This document shows, in pieces, positions 31,298 through 44,435 of a stretch of DNA of 64,000 nucleotides (positions within the stretch are counted from its first letter, which is position 1; each line of letters starts with the position of its first letter). The DNA lies in NCBI RefSeq assembly GCF_050947875.1, contig NC_134569.1, positions 188,224,067 through 188,288,066 of the forward strand, read 5' to 3'. The notes beneath the pieces were generated by a model. It was not told where the DNA came from. It was given only the letters and a program-made list of their open reading frames with translations, and did no database searches. The translations under genes and the position numbers were made by a program. This stretch comes from Dermacentor variabilis (taxonomy: Eukaryota; Arthropoda; Arachnida; Ixodida; Ixodidae).

Positions 31298-32985
31298 GAA
31301 GGAAGGAAGGAAAACTTTATTTGGTCCTGCGAGTAGTGATAATTAATCACTAAGCGGGCCGCTCCCACGTCGGGACCGGAAGGCCAAGCCTCACGGCCAC
31401 GTCGTGAGCCTGCTGGACAGCCCAGAATTGTTCATCCAGGTCCGGGCTGCGAAGTGTAGCCTCCCACCTGGACGCATCCTTGATCGCTGAGTCTTCAATT
31501 CTTTCGCAAGACCAGAGCATGTGATCGAGCGTGGCTAAAGCACCACAATCTTGGCAATAAGGCTCTGTATACGTCTCTGGATAAAACATGTTCAGTCTCC
31601 GTGGGCAAGGATAAGTACCAGTCTGTAGTAAGCCTAATGTAAGTGCCTGAGCCCTGTTTAGTTTAGGATGCGGCACACTGTAAACCCTGCGATTAAGAAG
31701 GTAATACTTCGGGATTTTATTGTATGTGGAAGGGGAGTCTCTGTTCTCGGGGAGTACCGCCACGCCGTTGCGCGGGGCAGAGCGGAGGGTAAGATCTCGC
31801 GCTGCCTCATGAGCGGACTCATTGAGATTCGGAGGGGCTCCCTCGATCATCCCAAGGTGAGCAGGGAACCAACACAAGTAGTGTTGAGAGATCTCACATG
31901 TCTGCACAATTTTAAAAGCAACCTTAGCCACCGAGCCCTTCTCAAAGGCCCTAACGGCCGACTTTGAATTGCTATATACAAAAGGACTGCGCCTGTCAAC
32001 CAAGGCGAGCGCAATAGCCGCTTGCTCCGCGACTTCTGGCCTATCAGTCCGAACGGTAGCAGCGTTAACGAGACTGCCCTCATTGTCCACGACAACTATG
32101 GTAAACACCTTTCTCTCCTCATTAAAAGAAGCATCGACGAAGCCAACCTTCTGATTCTTATCCCGAATGAGTCTCAGTAGGCAAGCTCCCCTGGCCTTTC
32201 TTCCACCAACATTTCGCTCCGGATGCATGTTCCTGGGAACAGGCTTGACGTGATACCGATTACGGATCTTCACGGGAATACCGACATGAAGCTGCGAAAT
32301 CTTCTCCTGAGGAACACCTAACTCTCTCAGAATATGCCGACCCGTGCTAGTCGTAGAGAGACGCACCATCTGGGCCCTCTCCTGAGCCTCAGCTATCTCA
32401 TCCAAGGTATTATGAATTCCCAGCTGGAGAAGTCGGTCGGTGCTGGTGCACATTGGCACTCCCAACACTTTCTTCGTGATCTTCCTAATCTGCCTGTCAA
32501 GCTTCTCCTTCTCCGATGGTTTCCACTTGTGCATGGCCGCCACATAAGTAAAGTGACACAATACAAATGCGTGCATAAGTCTAATGACACTATCCTCCTT
32601 GAACCCCGTCTGCCTGTTGGCCACCCTCTTCACTAGGCGTACCGCATTTTCTGTCTTGGCAATGATCTTCTGGATCGTCAGCGTGTTGGCGCCGTTCGAC
32701 TCAATAATCATCCCCAGAACCCTGATCTTATCAACCCTAGGTATGAGATCGCCATTTCTTGTACGAAGCTGAATGCTCAGCTGGTCCACGGGGATCCATC
32801 CCCTTGGCTTGCGTCCCCTTCTAGTGGGACTGTACAGAAACAACTCCGACTTGGAGGGGGAGTACCTTAACCCCGTCGGGTCCAAATAATTCTCAATTAC
32901 ATCTACTGCCTCCTGCAGAACACTTTCGATACAGCCCTCACTACCACCGGGACACCATATGGTCACGTCATCTGCATACATGGGG
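31298..32985 (-). mobile_element. I-like LINE, 5'-truncated inside RT
   Basis: A single 543-codon frame starts exactly at the catalytic YADD (MYADDVTIWCPGG). It continues through the RT thumb and RNase H (GFVDASF near residue 265, then QAAIALAL, CWFPAHLGMI and NLNESAHEAA). It ends with the zinc motif CQDCGALATLDHMLWSC. The 3' end has an AATAAA (minus strand, 31321-31316) and a CTTC-type tetranucleotide tail. No stop interrupts the remaining frame, so the insertion is fairly young. It is related to, but clearly diverged from, the 48.6-52.3 kb element. Confidence 0.93.
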
Positions 32986-34582
32986 GGAAAGCTGATTAAT
33001 AAGCATTTAAGGTTTCTTTATTCTTAAGACCTCCTGTTAATATAAGGCTGCTATCTTTAACGACCTCTTAAATTAAGAAGTAAGTTACAAATAATAAATT
33101 GTTGCGTTAAATGTGTAAACGCACACGCAACAAAATCTTAGTCCATTCCCCAGTATTCAAACAGGAAAAATGTAGCACGTCTATACTGTCACGTTGTAGT
33201 GATGTGAAGAACAAAACACTTCTAAAACAGTGAGTTACGAATGTAACTTGTTATAAAGGACAGCATGCGTTGGAAAAAAAATCGCTCTCAAAGCCCGGTG
33301 TCTGCGCGTAAAGTAGTGCTTCATCTAAATCTGATCTACGGATCAAGGCATCGGTTCATCAGATTGGAATGCTCGTAGATTGCCGCGCAAGCTCGTGGGC
33401 TCAAATGTGATCGAGAATGCACTAGCGCAATCTGATTAGATAACGCTCCTTCGCTTTTGAATCCGTGACAACATTATGGCTATTTGAATAACACGCAGGC
33501 GCGTCTTGAGCAAAGCGATAACCTTGGAACAGTGGTTAGACGCTAAATAAAGCTCACCCAAAAAGAAGACACTAGTGTACCGTTGCTTCAAATATTAGCT
33601 GAAACTTAGTGCTCGTGTAAAAAGGGCCCCCAAGACTGCACAGTGGCGCTGACATGCCAAAAATTTAAGAACTAAACACTTTCCCATTACTGGTATTCAT
33701 CAAAGCAGCATTTCGTGGTTTAATATAGCCCTGCAGTCAAGGGGCCTGCTGTTCCACCACAAGTACTGTCTCAGAGTTTATACTTCACGTGACTGTACGT
33801 ACGTCAGCATTAATTGTCACAAAATGTTTCTCTTAAGATCGTAACGTTGGACTGCCAAAATATACGAATGAAAACCCTCATCTTAATATTTCAGTACTTT
33901 TTGTTCTAAAGTACATGTCCGCGCTGATCCAAATGTTACAAAGTACTGAAAATGTATCCAATGCCTTCCCCCAGGTAGCTGTTTTCATTCTTGGTGACGC
34001 TAGGAAACTGAGCCTGATGCCATCAACGCTCAGAAACCTAATCGGGAGAGTGCTAAATGTTTTCACACACCTTGCGTGATGTATCGTAGCGCTGAGGTGC
34101 TTCTTGTATAACCTAGGAGAATCGGTGGTAAAGGCAGAAGTTCACGGTTGGACACATGCGTTTGAGCTCACGAACTTGATCTGCGCCAAGATAATCTGTC
34201 CAGGCTTTCATACTTGCTTTATAAGAAGCCTATTTCACCATCAATATGCCGGCTGCTTTTAACTGCACCAAACGAAACTATTAAACCAATACAAATATTG
34301 GTGATATCAGTTTATCATTCGAGTGTTCAGATTGGTAACCTCTAGATGCGGAGAAAGCTGAGAAGTGTACGTATTCAACGAAGCTGCGTTAATTAAATTT
34401 TTAATAATTGATCTTAGGTGGCTCAAGAAAATAAGTAGTCTGGAGTCCGCCCTCGAGATTATCTAGCCGAGTGAAGAAATTTTGATTAAACGTTCTTCTG
34501 TAAGAGCTATGCGAACAAAAATTTTGCAGTTGAACGCGCTTGGAATTCGTCTCTGACGCAGAAAAGTAGCATCTGTGAAGTG
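32986..34582. other. AT-rich DNA without recognised features
   Basis: Only short random open frames were seen. No splice-supported exon, tRNA or transposon signature was found. Confidence 0.5.
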
Positions 34583-34664
34583 ACAGAAAGAACAGCGCTT
34601 CAAGACGGAACACAAAGGAGGAACCACACACTGCACTAGCAACTTGAAGCGCTGTTCTTTCTGT
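34583..34664. repeat. 21-bp perfect inverted repeat
   Basis: ACAGAAAGAACAGCGCTTCA (34583 on) is mirrored at 34644-34664 across a 40-base spacer. It is probably a small palindromic MITE. Confidence 0.8.
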
Positions 34665-35967
34665 GATAATGAACCAACTAACCCGTCAGTCAATCCTCGC
34701 AAACCTGTAAACTCAACCTGATCCCACCTGGCCTTTTGAGCTGTTATCATCAATAGCATGACCCCGTGGCGTGCTCCTTGTGGCCAGTCCGCTTTCGATT
34801 TTTATTCCCGCTGTTTTTTTCCAAGGCAAGTAGTTTGAAGTTATGGTGTCAATATAGCAGCAAACGTGTGCCGCCGAAAGCTTGCTTGGTCGTGAAATTG
34901 ATGCATGACGCACTGACGGCGCAGATTTACCGCGTCGCTGGCAATAACACAATGCGCTGCCGCAGTGGGAAGGAAGTTAACGAAAGTGAACAGTTTTTAG
35001 TTGTTCACGGAGCGGCGCCGATGGTGACGGTGCCATCGTGACGAAATCTGTGGCGGCGATATCGACGGCTGAGGCCTTTCTTTTTCAAAGTGAAGCCATA
35101 GCGAAATTATTCAACAAGAGCGACCACTCCTATAGAGCCCAGCGGCCAAATTAACTGCAGCGCACCACGCCGCCGACATTAATACCTGAACCACACTTCC
35201 GGTTTCGGTTTTGGGCGCGCGCGCTTTGAAGGCAAGCTGGTACTCGTTACTCCGGCTGCACTGATGGGCACAGCATTTGTTTCTTTTCCTGCTGCAGCAA
35301 ACCAACGCGCGGTCTTGCGGCGAAATCGTTTTGATATTAAAAATGATCGCGAACGATCTTTACAAGCCTCCATCGAATATGTGCCACGTGATATATAAAG
35401 AATACGCAATACACCATGTGGAGTGAGTAAATGTTTATTTTTCTCTATGTAATTGCTCGTTCCGGGCTTTTTATGCATTCATCCAACGTTGTGGCACCAG
35501 GCAAGCAGTAATAGTTCCCGTACGAAGCTCCACAGGACAACGTCAGCTGAAAGAAGTAAATTACAGGCACGTCAATTTGATATTAACACCTGATAGGAAT
35601 AATGCGTGTAGAGGTGAAACACGCTAAAGTGGTTAACGGGCGGCATTACAAACAAAAGCAGTTAGCTTTTACATACATGACGAAGGAAATACCCGACTCA
35701 TCCCAAACAATACCGTAGATACCACGAAAACATCCTATCTTCAAGCATTTCCCTCTTCCCGGGGGTTATTTGCTGCAATTTAGGAGCACAAATATACGGG
35801 CGTCTGCGCGTTTCCAAAAGAACTTGGCTTCAACCGAAGCGATAGTACGCTACGTATAAACAGAGGTGGCCACAATACAGGCTCTCAACCAGACGATGCT
35901 GGACGCTTGCAGAATTCCTACTCGCAGTCATGACATGCTCGGGTGCGAAGCCTGTTTTAAGTCGTTG
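34665..35967. other. Unassigned DNA
   Basis: No gene was recognised. CACTTCCGGTTTCGG near 35192 is an ETS-type word. A minus-strand frame around 35111-35305 (CCAHQCSRSNEYQLAFKA) has a Cys/His cluster but no family I can name. Confidence 0.45.
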
Positions 35968-36985
35968 AGAAGACAATGTTCGAGTTACTAGTTCCTGATG
36001 TTTGAGCTTCTTGGCATTATGTTTTGCGCGTTCTGCCGGCGCAATGAATTCACTCCCGTGTTATCACTTTGGCAATCGCTCGTCGCGTTTTCGAAAAGCG
36101 GGAGTACCGAAAGAAGGTATATGATGTTGCGGGGCTATAAAGATCGTCACAAACTTGTCCCACTAAGATACAGTACACGCCAAGCTCACCGTCATCACAG
36201 CCGAGCTGCCATTCGCTTCATCACGACAGGCGGGGCGAGTGAGACTCAAAATTATCCTAAAATGTACTGAAATTAATTACAATCATGTTGGGGGTCAGAG
36301 AAAGCGCCAGAACTTTTCCCAGTAAGATTCAGTACACGCGAAACTGCTCACACGGCCGAGCTGCTTTTCGCTAACTGCGTCACAGTGCACTGTGCGACCG
36401 GCATGCCCATAAACTACCGAAATAGGCTGAAAGAATGTTGGGGCTCATAGAAAGTGTCGCAAACAACTGCCAGTACGAGTAATTAACTCAATTTAACTAC
36501 ACCACGGAGGCCCAGACGTTTTTCGCTAACTGCGTCACAAGTCTAGGTTCCGTGCCAGGAGCCTAATTGCTTGAAAAGCGTCACAGACTGTCAAACGAAA
36601 TTTCTCACCTTGCCGTGGTCCAATAGTGCAGTGGTGCCGTGTCGAAGTGCAGAAGGAACGCAAGAATTCGCCGGGAGCCCAGCAAACCAGGCTACGTTCA
36701 AATAAAGAAAAAGAGGCAGGCGGGTTGCTGAACATGCCAACGCTCACATGTGCAGCCGGTCTCTTAGCTTCGGTCGCGTGTCTGGCGATTGACGCATGCA
36801 TCTGGCGCATGATCAGCCTGTCGCTAGGTGACGCAAGAAAAGTAAGCCGCAAAGTATACCTTAATATATAGGCCAATATTTTTTTTTAGTTTTGCCTGGA
36901 AGGAATAAAAAAATAAAACAATGACTGTTCAGTTCAGATTTTTTTTTTTCGATGCTCGTGGCAGCAAACGGTCAACATTATGACT
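35968..36985 (+). repeat. ~1-kb interspersed repeat, copy A, with internal tandem units
   Basis: It runs from GAGTTACTAGTTCCTG to TTCGATGCTCGTGGCAGCAAAC and matches 61325-62488 read in reverse. It contains degenerate units of about 150 bases recognisable by GAGCTGCTTTTCGCTAACTG, GCGTCACAG and AGTAAGATTCAGTACACG. There is no coding capacity. It is a non-autonomous element of unknown class. Confidence 0.8.
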
Positions 36986-37455
36986 GGCGTGACGTATTTC
37001 CTGCTGCCAGTTTTCTCCGAGTGTCCCCTCTTGTTGAAATCCTTTCTCTATGGCGAAGCTGTTAAGGGCTACTTTCCCCACTATCGTGTCCGCGTGTAGA
37101 ACAAAATACCGAAGATAGTGCAATGCCGGCCCAACCCGCGACGGTGGTAACACAGGCGGTAAGAACTCCCCATACGTGGGCCGATCCCGAAGAAAGTGCA
37201 ATGCCGGGCCGACCTGCGGCGGGGGTGCAGTTCGCCCTTAAAGGGCCCACATACACAGCTTCGCTGGTCATACTTCTTCTTAGAGGGGAAGGGAACTGAG
37301 TTTTTTTTTGCATTGATTTCGCTTTCAGAAAGAGATAATGCTATAAATGCAATGTCATTCGTTCTTGTCTTGTACATTTAAATATGGGTTTAGGTAAACT
37401 CTATATCCCATTCATCCACAAGAGTAGGTGCAAGCGGGGAAATGCTCGCTACCTC
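36986..37455. repeat. Two-copy ~83-bp direct repeat and flanking DNA
   Basis: GAAGATAGTGCAATGCCGGCC (about 37111) and GAAGAAAGTGCAATGCCGGGCC (about 37190) begin two diverged direct copies. The second runs through GCCCTTAAAGGGCCCACATA. The rest is unassigned. Confidence 0.55.
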
Positions 37456-37459
37456 GTTC

Positions 37460-37700
37460 GCTCACACACACACGTTCGCACACACACAAAACGCACACAC
37501 ACAGAGAGATACGACACATCGAGAGCTATGACACACGCACAAAAATGTACGCACGCACATGGAACTGCACGCGCACACAAACACGCGTATGCTTGCACAC
37601 GCATACACGCACTCGTGCACACGCATATTCAAACGCAGACACAAACGCGCGCGCACACGCAAACGCAAGTACACACGCACGCACGCTCAAGGCGTGCACA
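37460..37700. repeat. CA/CGCA-rich low-complexity tract
   Basis: An imperfect run of ACAC, GCAC and ACGCAC words. Histidine/threonine-rich open frames across it are not genes. Confidence 0.9.
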
Positions 37701-40700
37701 CCCGCTCCCTCTCCTTCCCTGTTGCCTCACAAAAACATGCGCGTGCAAACAGACTGAATGGGACTCGCTCCGCAATTCCTGTTCAAACTCCAGCTGCAAT
37801 AAATCGCTTTATGGTTTATATTTGGCGCTTTTTCGAGTCAATGCGCCCTCTGCTGAGAGGGTGCGAAACCATTTGCTCCTGTCGTGTGACATAACTGTCT
37901 ATCCCCTGTCGAAACACTACTTTAACCCACCACCAATGTTCCGACTAAGCGCCATAAATGCATATGTTGTTACACGGGACTACCCTCTTGGCGCACGCTT
38001 AAACTTGTTGATACTCGGCTATTACACAGAAATAAAATTCTTTAAAAGTTTGCCCATTCAGTTATGGGCCCTGAGGTTTCCCAGGATGGTGAAGGTGCAA
38101 TGTTCAGAATTCGTGAGTATGTCGATGCTACAAGGCATGATAGTTTTTTTAACACAACACAAAGACATGCGCATGCTCACTGTTATGTTGTCCAAGGAAT
38201 AAAATCTGATAATAAAAGCGATGACTTGACAAATAAGCAACACATTGCTACGTTTTGCCAAGTAAATATAGAAAATATAACATTTGAACAGCACTCCTGA
38301 AAAAAACCAACATCACAGGTACAGTTTATTGCCGGAAAATCGAGTAGAAATTTTCGTCGTTGGCGTAGGCTTCGATTGCTGAATCTTCAACCGCTCTGGA
38401 AACAAAATTCTTGCTTGCCACAGCGTGGACACTCCATTTGGCTCTTATGGATTGTCTTGCAGAACATGTCTGTCACCTGATTTTTTCAATAATCGATCTG
38501 CAGCTTTAGTTATTTGCCAAAAACCCACTCGTTCCATTGAAAACGCGCTAGCTTCGTGCAGGGGTCGTTTGGGCGCTAGGTGGTACGTGTCCAGAAAAGC
38601 TGGATATACTCTTTGTCTGAAAGCTTGGGGGAGGCCAAGCTGATACATCACTCCCCCAGTCTAGAAATCCCTTAAGGTTCTGCGATTTCCCGTGTCAGAC
38701 AGATTTCACTCTTGCTTATATTAATTACTGATAATTGAGGACGACATGCTGTCGAAGTAAAAAAAAAAAATGGTTTCTTCGCACTGTTACTATGGTTACG
38801 ATGGACTGGCAGAAGACATGGTGAGGTGGCAGTCTACAGCTATATAATACGTGTCGTTACATAATGTTTGGGTGAAAATCCTATGCCACAGCTACTTGCA
38901 GGCATACGTCCAATGCATTGGTACACACAAGTGGTGCCAACGCAGTTTCTATTTTTTGTCAAGTATTAGTGCACTTTATTAGAGAATGTTGTGCAACCAG
39001 CTCATTGTTTAAGCAGACTGCACAGTTTCTTGAAAACGGAGCTCCTTGCGCTCGTTTTATTTTTGTGCATACTTTTTATGCAGTTTATCTTAGAATATGA
39101 CTTGTAAAGCAATGACGCTGTATACGCCACGCGTTCTGTCGTTACAGTTGACCAAAGTAACAACGTTGCTTACTCAGTGTCAATCTCCAAGGTAGGTAGG
39201 TCGAGTTTATTGCGGCAAATTTGCGCTAAACACAACATAATAACGTCGATTTTAATTAGTCTATGTGAACTAACAACTACAGTTGAGAGATCGCAAAACG
39301 TTATTCTGCTAACTCTTGGTTGGCATTCTCTTGGGCTCTTCTCTCAGCAGCGTCTTTTTCTCTGCATTCAGCAATATCTGATCTCATGTCATGGAATTCA
39401 GATCCGCAATACGACTGTAGCGCCGAAATGCATCCACTGGCTTGTGTCTCTGGATCAGCGACAACCTCCCACAATAGGCAGCCGCCGTTTCCTGAAAAAT
39501 AAAGTAATATTAGCTTTAATTCATTATCATAGCTAATGTTAAGAATTTACTTTTTCTTCAGATGGTTTTTCAAAGTGCTCGCTTTTTGTTTTCATTGATA
39601 GCTCTGCCCTTCGAAACATTTTTTTCTTGTTGCTTGTATACGCCACAAACAAGAAAGATTATTTTCTCGTCAGATTATGAGTGCAACATTTTAGGATGGT
39701 TTCGGAGAACAATGAATTGATTTGGAGCACAAGAAATTTCAGAAAGCGAAGCACTTTCGTTTGTAAGGACTGTAACCTTGTTATTTTACTGCAATAGCAA
39801 ATATAGAGGCTCTAGGCGCGTTTTAGTCGTCTCCGTTGTCACCGACAGGCTGTCTTTGTCGATGCGCTGCGTGCGCAGGGAGGGTTAGATGCGTTCGCAT
39901 ACGCGACAAGCTCGTACTGCTTCACTTCAAAAACAACAAAGAGAATTGGAATCATTGTCATGTTCGTTCTATCGGCTCCGTTCGGCCTTCTAGTGTTGGA
40001 CAAAGCGCTGCGCGCACAAGCACAAGCCGACAATTTTCCGCAATATTATCTCACGAACCACCGATGTTCGACGCCTGCACTTACACTGGAGGCACTGATC
40101 ATAGCAGCGTCGTGGGACGCCTGGTAACTGCAAGGGCCTTGCTTATGCTACACAACAGAAGTTGTCTCGCCGATTGCCTCGCATCGACACGTTATTCCAT
40201 CGTGTAGCTGGAACAACATCCTAGGAAGTTCAGCAAAATTCGTCAACTGATTTTAGTACTTCGCTATCGTAGCAAAAGATGTCAATTTTTCTCGTCCGTT
40301 TCCAAGAAATATTCCATTTTTCTAGCTTTAGCTTGAATGATGTTTGCGAAATGTGCAACGCAGATATAGCGTGACGCTCTATTTTTAAACAGTTGTTTAG
40401 CTTCTGTTACATACAGAAAACTTCCGGCATTAGGCTTTTCTTTACAATGCACCTACAAGCACTTAACGTACAGTGTTATGTCTTTCTTTGTATTACTAAT
40501 AATTTTTATTGCATGAAACATGAACCGCAGAGGACGTGGGTCCCACGCTTTGAGGTAACACAATATGAGTACTAGTACATTAAGTGCATGGTAAAAGTGC
40601 ATGGTTTCATATTGGCACAAGTGTCCAATAGGCCCTCGAAGACGAAGACATTGCCTCCACCTGCCAGAGCAGCCCTGACGGCTCAGCATACACAAACACT

Positions 40701-40888
40701 GATAGACTATGCCTTTTTCAGTGGTGATATACTTTCATTTATTTTGTGATATCAAATATAATTCGCAGATTTTTTATATTTACTTATATCTACCGCTATC
40801 ATATTCAGTGTTTTGCTTTGCGAATTAAAAATTCCATGATCTAAGTAAAAGTGATGTTCAAGCAACTGTTGCAGAGCCATCTAAGTTA
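37701..40888. other. AT-rich DNA without recognised genes
   Basis: About 3.2 kb with short open frames only. No splice-supported exons or mobile-element signatures were identified. Confidence 0.5.
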
Positions 40889-41410
40889 GTGGCGGCGCTT
40901 AGTCTGGTCTATGATAGTTCGCCGAAAAGTATCCCTGACTTGGAAGTCGTCTCGCCGTGGACACAAGAGGAAGTGAAATCCGCTTTTGTACGCCAACGAT
41001 ATCGTCCACAAGAAGGACGCAACGCGATTCAACGCGCCTGTAGCTTAGATTGGGCACATGTAATGGGAGAAATGGTAAGCAAGACCGATACCCAATAAGA
41101 TCCTAACTTGGTTGTCACATAGACCACCGGTGCTCCACGGGTCAATGTAATTCTCGGCCGCAATTTTAACGTCATAAACAGAGCACCCAACTCGCTACTA
41201 TATTCCAGCGGCCACCTCATCTCGTATATAGAAGAAGGAAAAATTAACGGATTGCTATGGCACGGCGAGGGCACTAAAGCCCGACGGAAGCAAGGATTGT
41301 CAAATGCGTATTCCTTAGTGATCCGGCCTAGACGGCGACGGGGCCCGACATCGACTGTGACGCGCAAAGAAAGGAGCTCACTTCAAGGCCAACACAACCG
41401 TTGCCTTCCG
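40889..41410 (+). pseudogene. Unidentified interrupted open frame
   Basis: One plus-strand frame reads from LVYDSSPKSIPDLEVVSPWT through ACSLDWAHVMGEMVSK. After two stops it goes on in the same frame as VNVILGRNFNVINRAPNSLL to RRRRGPTSTVTRKERS. A long frame broken only by point stops looks like decayed coding sequence. I do not recognise the family and give it no function. Confidence 0.3.
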
Positions 41411-42480
41411 TAGAAAGGTAACGACAGCGAATGCCAGTCTCATGACCCTGACGAACTGACCGTCTCGGAGCGCTAGGAGCCAGTGTCTATGACTTTGGTG
41501 GAAGGAGGTTGAACCCCTGTTCCCCGATTTCTTCGTCCTTGCTTCGAGTGTCAGACATCAGAAGTGAAGTCAAGCAACTTGGCAGGACCATGGGCGGAGT
41601 TCAGTGAGCAGTACGACCCCTTTGATCGGCCGCAACAAGGTCCTCAAATTCGCAAAGTGTATTGAAAACGGACACCTTTGGGGCAGTGAGATGTGTGCTG
41701 ACGTGTCTGTTCAGACAAGTAGTGGTGCATGACACTTAAAGTGCTCCGAGACGGAGTGCGCTCCCATATCCGGAGCCGGTCATGTAAATATGCAAAATAA
41801 TCCAGTTTCTCCCTTCGTGCAGCCTCTCGGAATTCATTTCCCACCAGCAGGCAACTCTCGGCGACGGACACGGACGACGGCGTGGTTCCACGTAACCAGC
41901 TTAATGCGCCGCCTTGGTATAGCGCCGGCCGCCTACCACGTCTTAGGCGCCATTAAGAGAAGCGATCGTCTGAGTGACGTCTGAGCTCGAAGCATGAACC
42001 CCAAAGCCCGATCACAACAGCTGCATGACCGCAGTGAGGGGTAACCTACAGCCACCGTTAATTGCCAACGTCTGGCTCGCGAGCGGCTGGGTGAACGCAG
42101 GGCATCATGGGTACCCGGTACAGAGTGAGCGTCTGGCTTTGGGGCTTGAGATTCATCGGGTCTTTTAGCATAGAGTTGTAAAAACATATAGAGCGTATAC
42201 TACAACTGTGTAGTTTATACATAGGAAATATATAGTCTCGCTGTAAAGATCAGTCATGCTTTCCTGCGACTTCAAATCTGCGTCGCCTAGGCTGCCAGAG
42301 GACACAATAGCGCCCCATACCACTATGTGCTGGTTATGTAAATAGCTCACATTCAAGAATAAACTTACGAACTAGAACAAAAGCATCTGCAACTGGAACA
42401 TTGTTCATTGGTGTTTTAAAAAATAAAAGGTGCCACTGCATTCAAAGTTTACAAACGAAATTTTTGTGTTGTACTTCCGG
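41411..42480. other. Unassigned DNA
   Basis: Moderately GC-rich to 42180, then AT-rich. No gene or repeat was recognised. Confidence 0.45.
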
Positions 42481-42766
42481 CTTTCGGTGGCCGTCAAAAG
42501 TTCGAGTAGTGACGGCTCCTTCGCAGCGCTAAACGGTGGCATCGCTGTGTTTTGCTGACCCTAACACAGGGCGTGTCCTCATTCTCCACTGTGTCTTCGT
42601 TTTTCAGCGCAGAAATTGCGTTCGCATAGACACGAATGAACGCAAGGAAAACGCAAGTAGAAGTGCAAGGCAACCGGGACATTTGTGGTGTTCGCAGTTG
42701 TGGAAGATTTGTGCAACGCGCATCAATGGTGGTTTACTCTAAACGGGTGACGCACTTCAACGCTCT

Positions 42767-42979
42767 TGTGCAGTTTTAGGCTGCCAACGCGGAGGCGTCG
42801 ATAAATATACACTGCACCGGCTACCACGAGACGCGAAGCTTCAGCAGGCCTCGCCGATGTGCGCCGAGCGACCAGCAAGCAGTGAAAAGATACGTATATT
42901 TGCGCACGAAACTTATCTACCACCGACTATGCGCAAAGCATGCAGGTGGCGCAAGATTTTTCACAATGCTGCCCTGGTA
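42767..42979 (+). pseudogene. THAP-like zinc-finger remnant
   Basis: The frame from 42767 begins CAVLGCQRGGVDKYTLHRLP then RDAKLQQ. This fits the start of a THAP domain (C-x4-C, then a [SF/T]-x-H-R-[FL]-P-x-D block). THAP domains bind DNA and occur in host regulators and in P-element transposases. The expected tryptophan after the HRLP block and the distal C-x2-H pair are not evident. The frame runs to TAG at 42977-42979. It may be a degenerate exon or a transposase remnant. An upstream TAA closes the frame at 42740, though a splice junction at TTGTGCAG is possible. Confidence 0.4.
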
Positions 42980-44435
42980 ATGTAGCGTTCCCGCGCTGCA
43001 TTGCGCAGGTCCTCGCCGGCGTGTGGTCCAATTCCATGTCATCTTTGAAGCGCTATGGAGCACTGAGCCGTTATTGAAACGATATTGGGCAAGTTATTGC
43101 ATCGTGCTCTCTCGTTTCCACATTTGTCATTAATTTCGACATTCCATATTAAAACATAGCTTATTTCGGCTATGCTTTACTTGGCTTAACTGTCGGTTGG
43201 CTTTATAGAGTCGTGATTACCGAAAATTGAGCCCCTCAGTTTTCCTTCTTCTTCAATCAAAGGGAGGGTCTCGAATCTGGCAGCCTTGATGTCATTAGGT
43301 AACATACTAGGGCTTATTAGCCACGTGCCTGCTTTTATGTTATCATATGACGTTACATCATCGTGCAAAAAAAAAAAAAGGCTGTTCCACATCCAACCAC
43401 CATGGCTTTGAGGGGCGCTGGCTAACACTAGAAGGACTTGATCTAGCATACTTATATATATATATCAAAACTTTTATTTAAAAGGAAAAAAAAATAAATA
43501 CCCAAATTAGTGGACGTATTGAAGGCCGTCGCTGTAGCACAATTTATAGTGTGTCACACGCGTAATGTGAACGTGTGAGTGAAGGCTGCACCGTAAGTAA
43601 TTATTTCCGTCTACATTTATTTCCTATCCCCCCCCCCTCTCCTTCATTTTTTTCTGCATTTCAATTTCAACCACAGCTCATTACACCCTATGCTTTCCTT
43701 ACCTTTATTGCTTCGTGGTTTTATATGATCGGCATACATATTCGTGCTTTCTACGTTGTTTAGAATATAATTTTTTCACAGTGTTGTAGTTATCAGACTG
43801 CAAGAAATTATAGCGGTGAAACTCAAAGCGCTCTGGCAGAGCGGTACTCACCATCATTTTCGCTCTCGAATTTCACAAGTAAGCAATCGTCATGAACATC
43901 GACGACGACGAATGCGCCGCTTAGATACAATGGCCCCTCATTTAAATGTGTCACGGTGCTCGCTGAAAGACGGAGGCATGTGCATTAACGCCTTTGTTCC
44001 GAATGCCAAAACTCCGAAAAAAGCAGACACAATTCTAATCACTGAGATCACTTCGTAAGAAAATTTTGCTCACACATCTCCCAATATGGCAAACCAGTAC
44101 ATTAGGATCCCGCAAAAACGCTTTCATCTCCACTCCCCAACCCCGAAAAAAATATGATACAAGTCCGCGGCTTAAACTTTTGGAAGGTGCAGGTTTCAGT
44201 GTTTTTCGCGACATAATGAGCAATTTACGCCACTGCGAAGAGTCGTTATTTAGTGAAAAATAGTCATGTTGATTTTAAGTTGATAGAAACGTTCTAGCTA
44301 CAATCATACCTATCATATCTATGTTTTCCGTTTTGGCAGATAATTTGCACCTGTGCACGTCGTCTATATGCGACGTTTATAAAAAGTGATTTGGCACGTT
44401 TTCATTGAAGAATATAGTTCTATAGAACTAATTAT
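42980..44435. other. AT-rich DNA with a SINE fragment
   Basis: Apart from the SINE fragment, a TATATA tract near 43455 and a C-run near 43630, nothing was recognised. Confidence 0.45.
43376..43460 (-). mobile_element. SINE fragment (GTTAGCCAGCG module)
   Basis: On the minus strand, CTAGTGTTAGCCAGCGCCCC is followed by AAGCCATGGTGGTTGGATGT. The same words flank the tRNA-like SINEs at 9.9 kb and 15.8 kb. No A or B box remains. It sits next to a short (TA)n and a run of 13 A. Confidence 0.55.

Noticed and set aside
37384..38202. 272-codon open frame
   Set aside because: Its first half is translation of the CA/CGCA tract, and no domain or splice evidence supports the rest.
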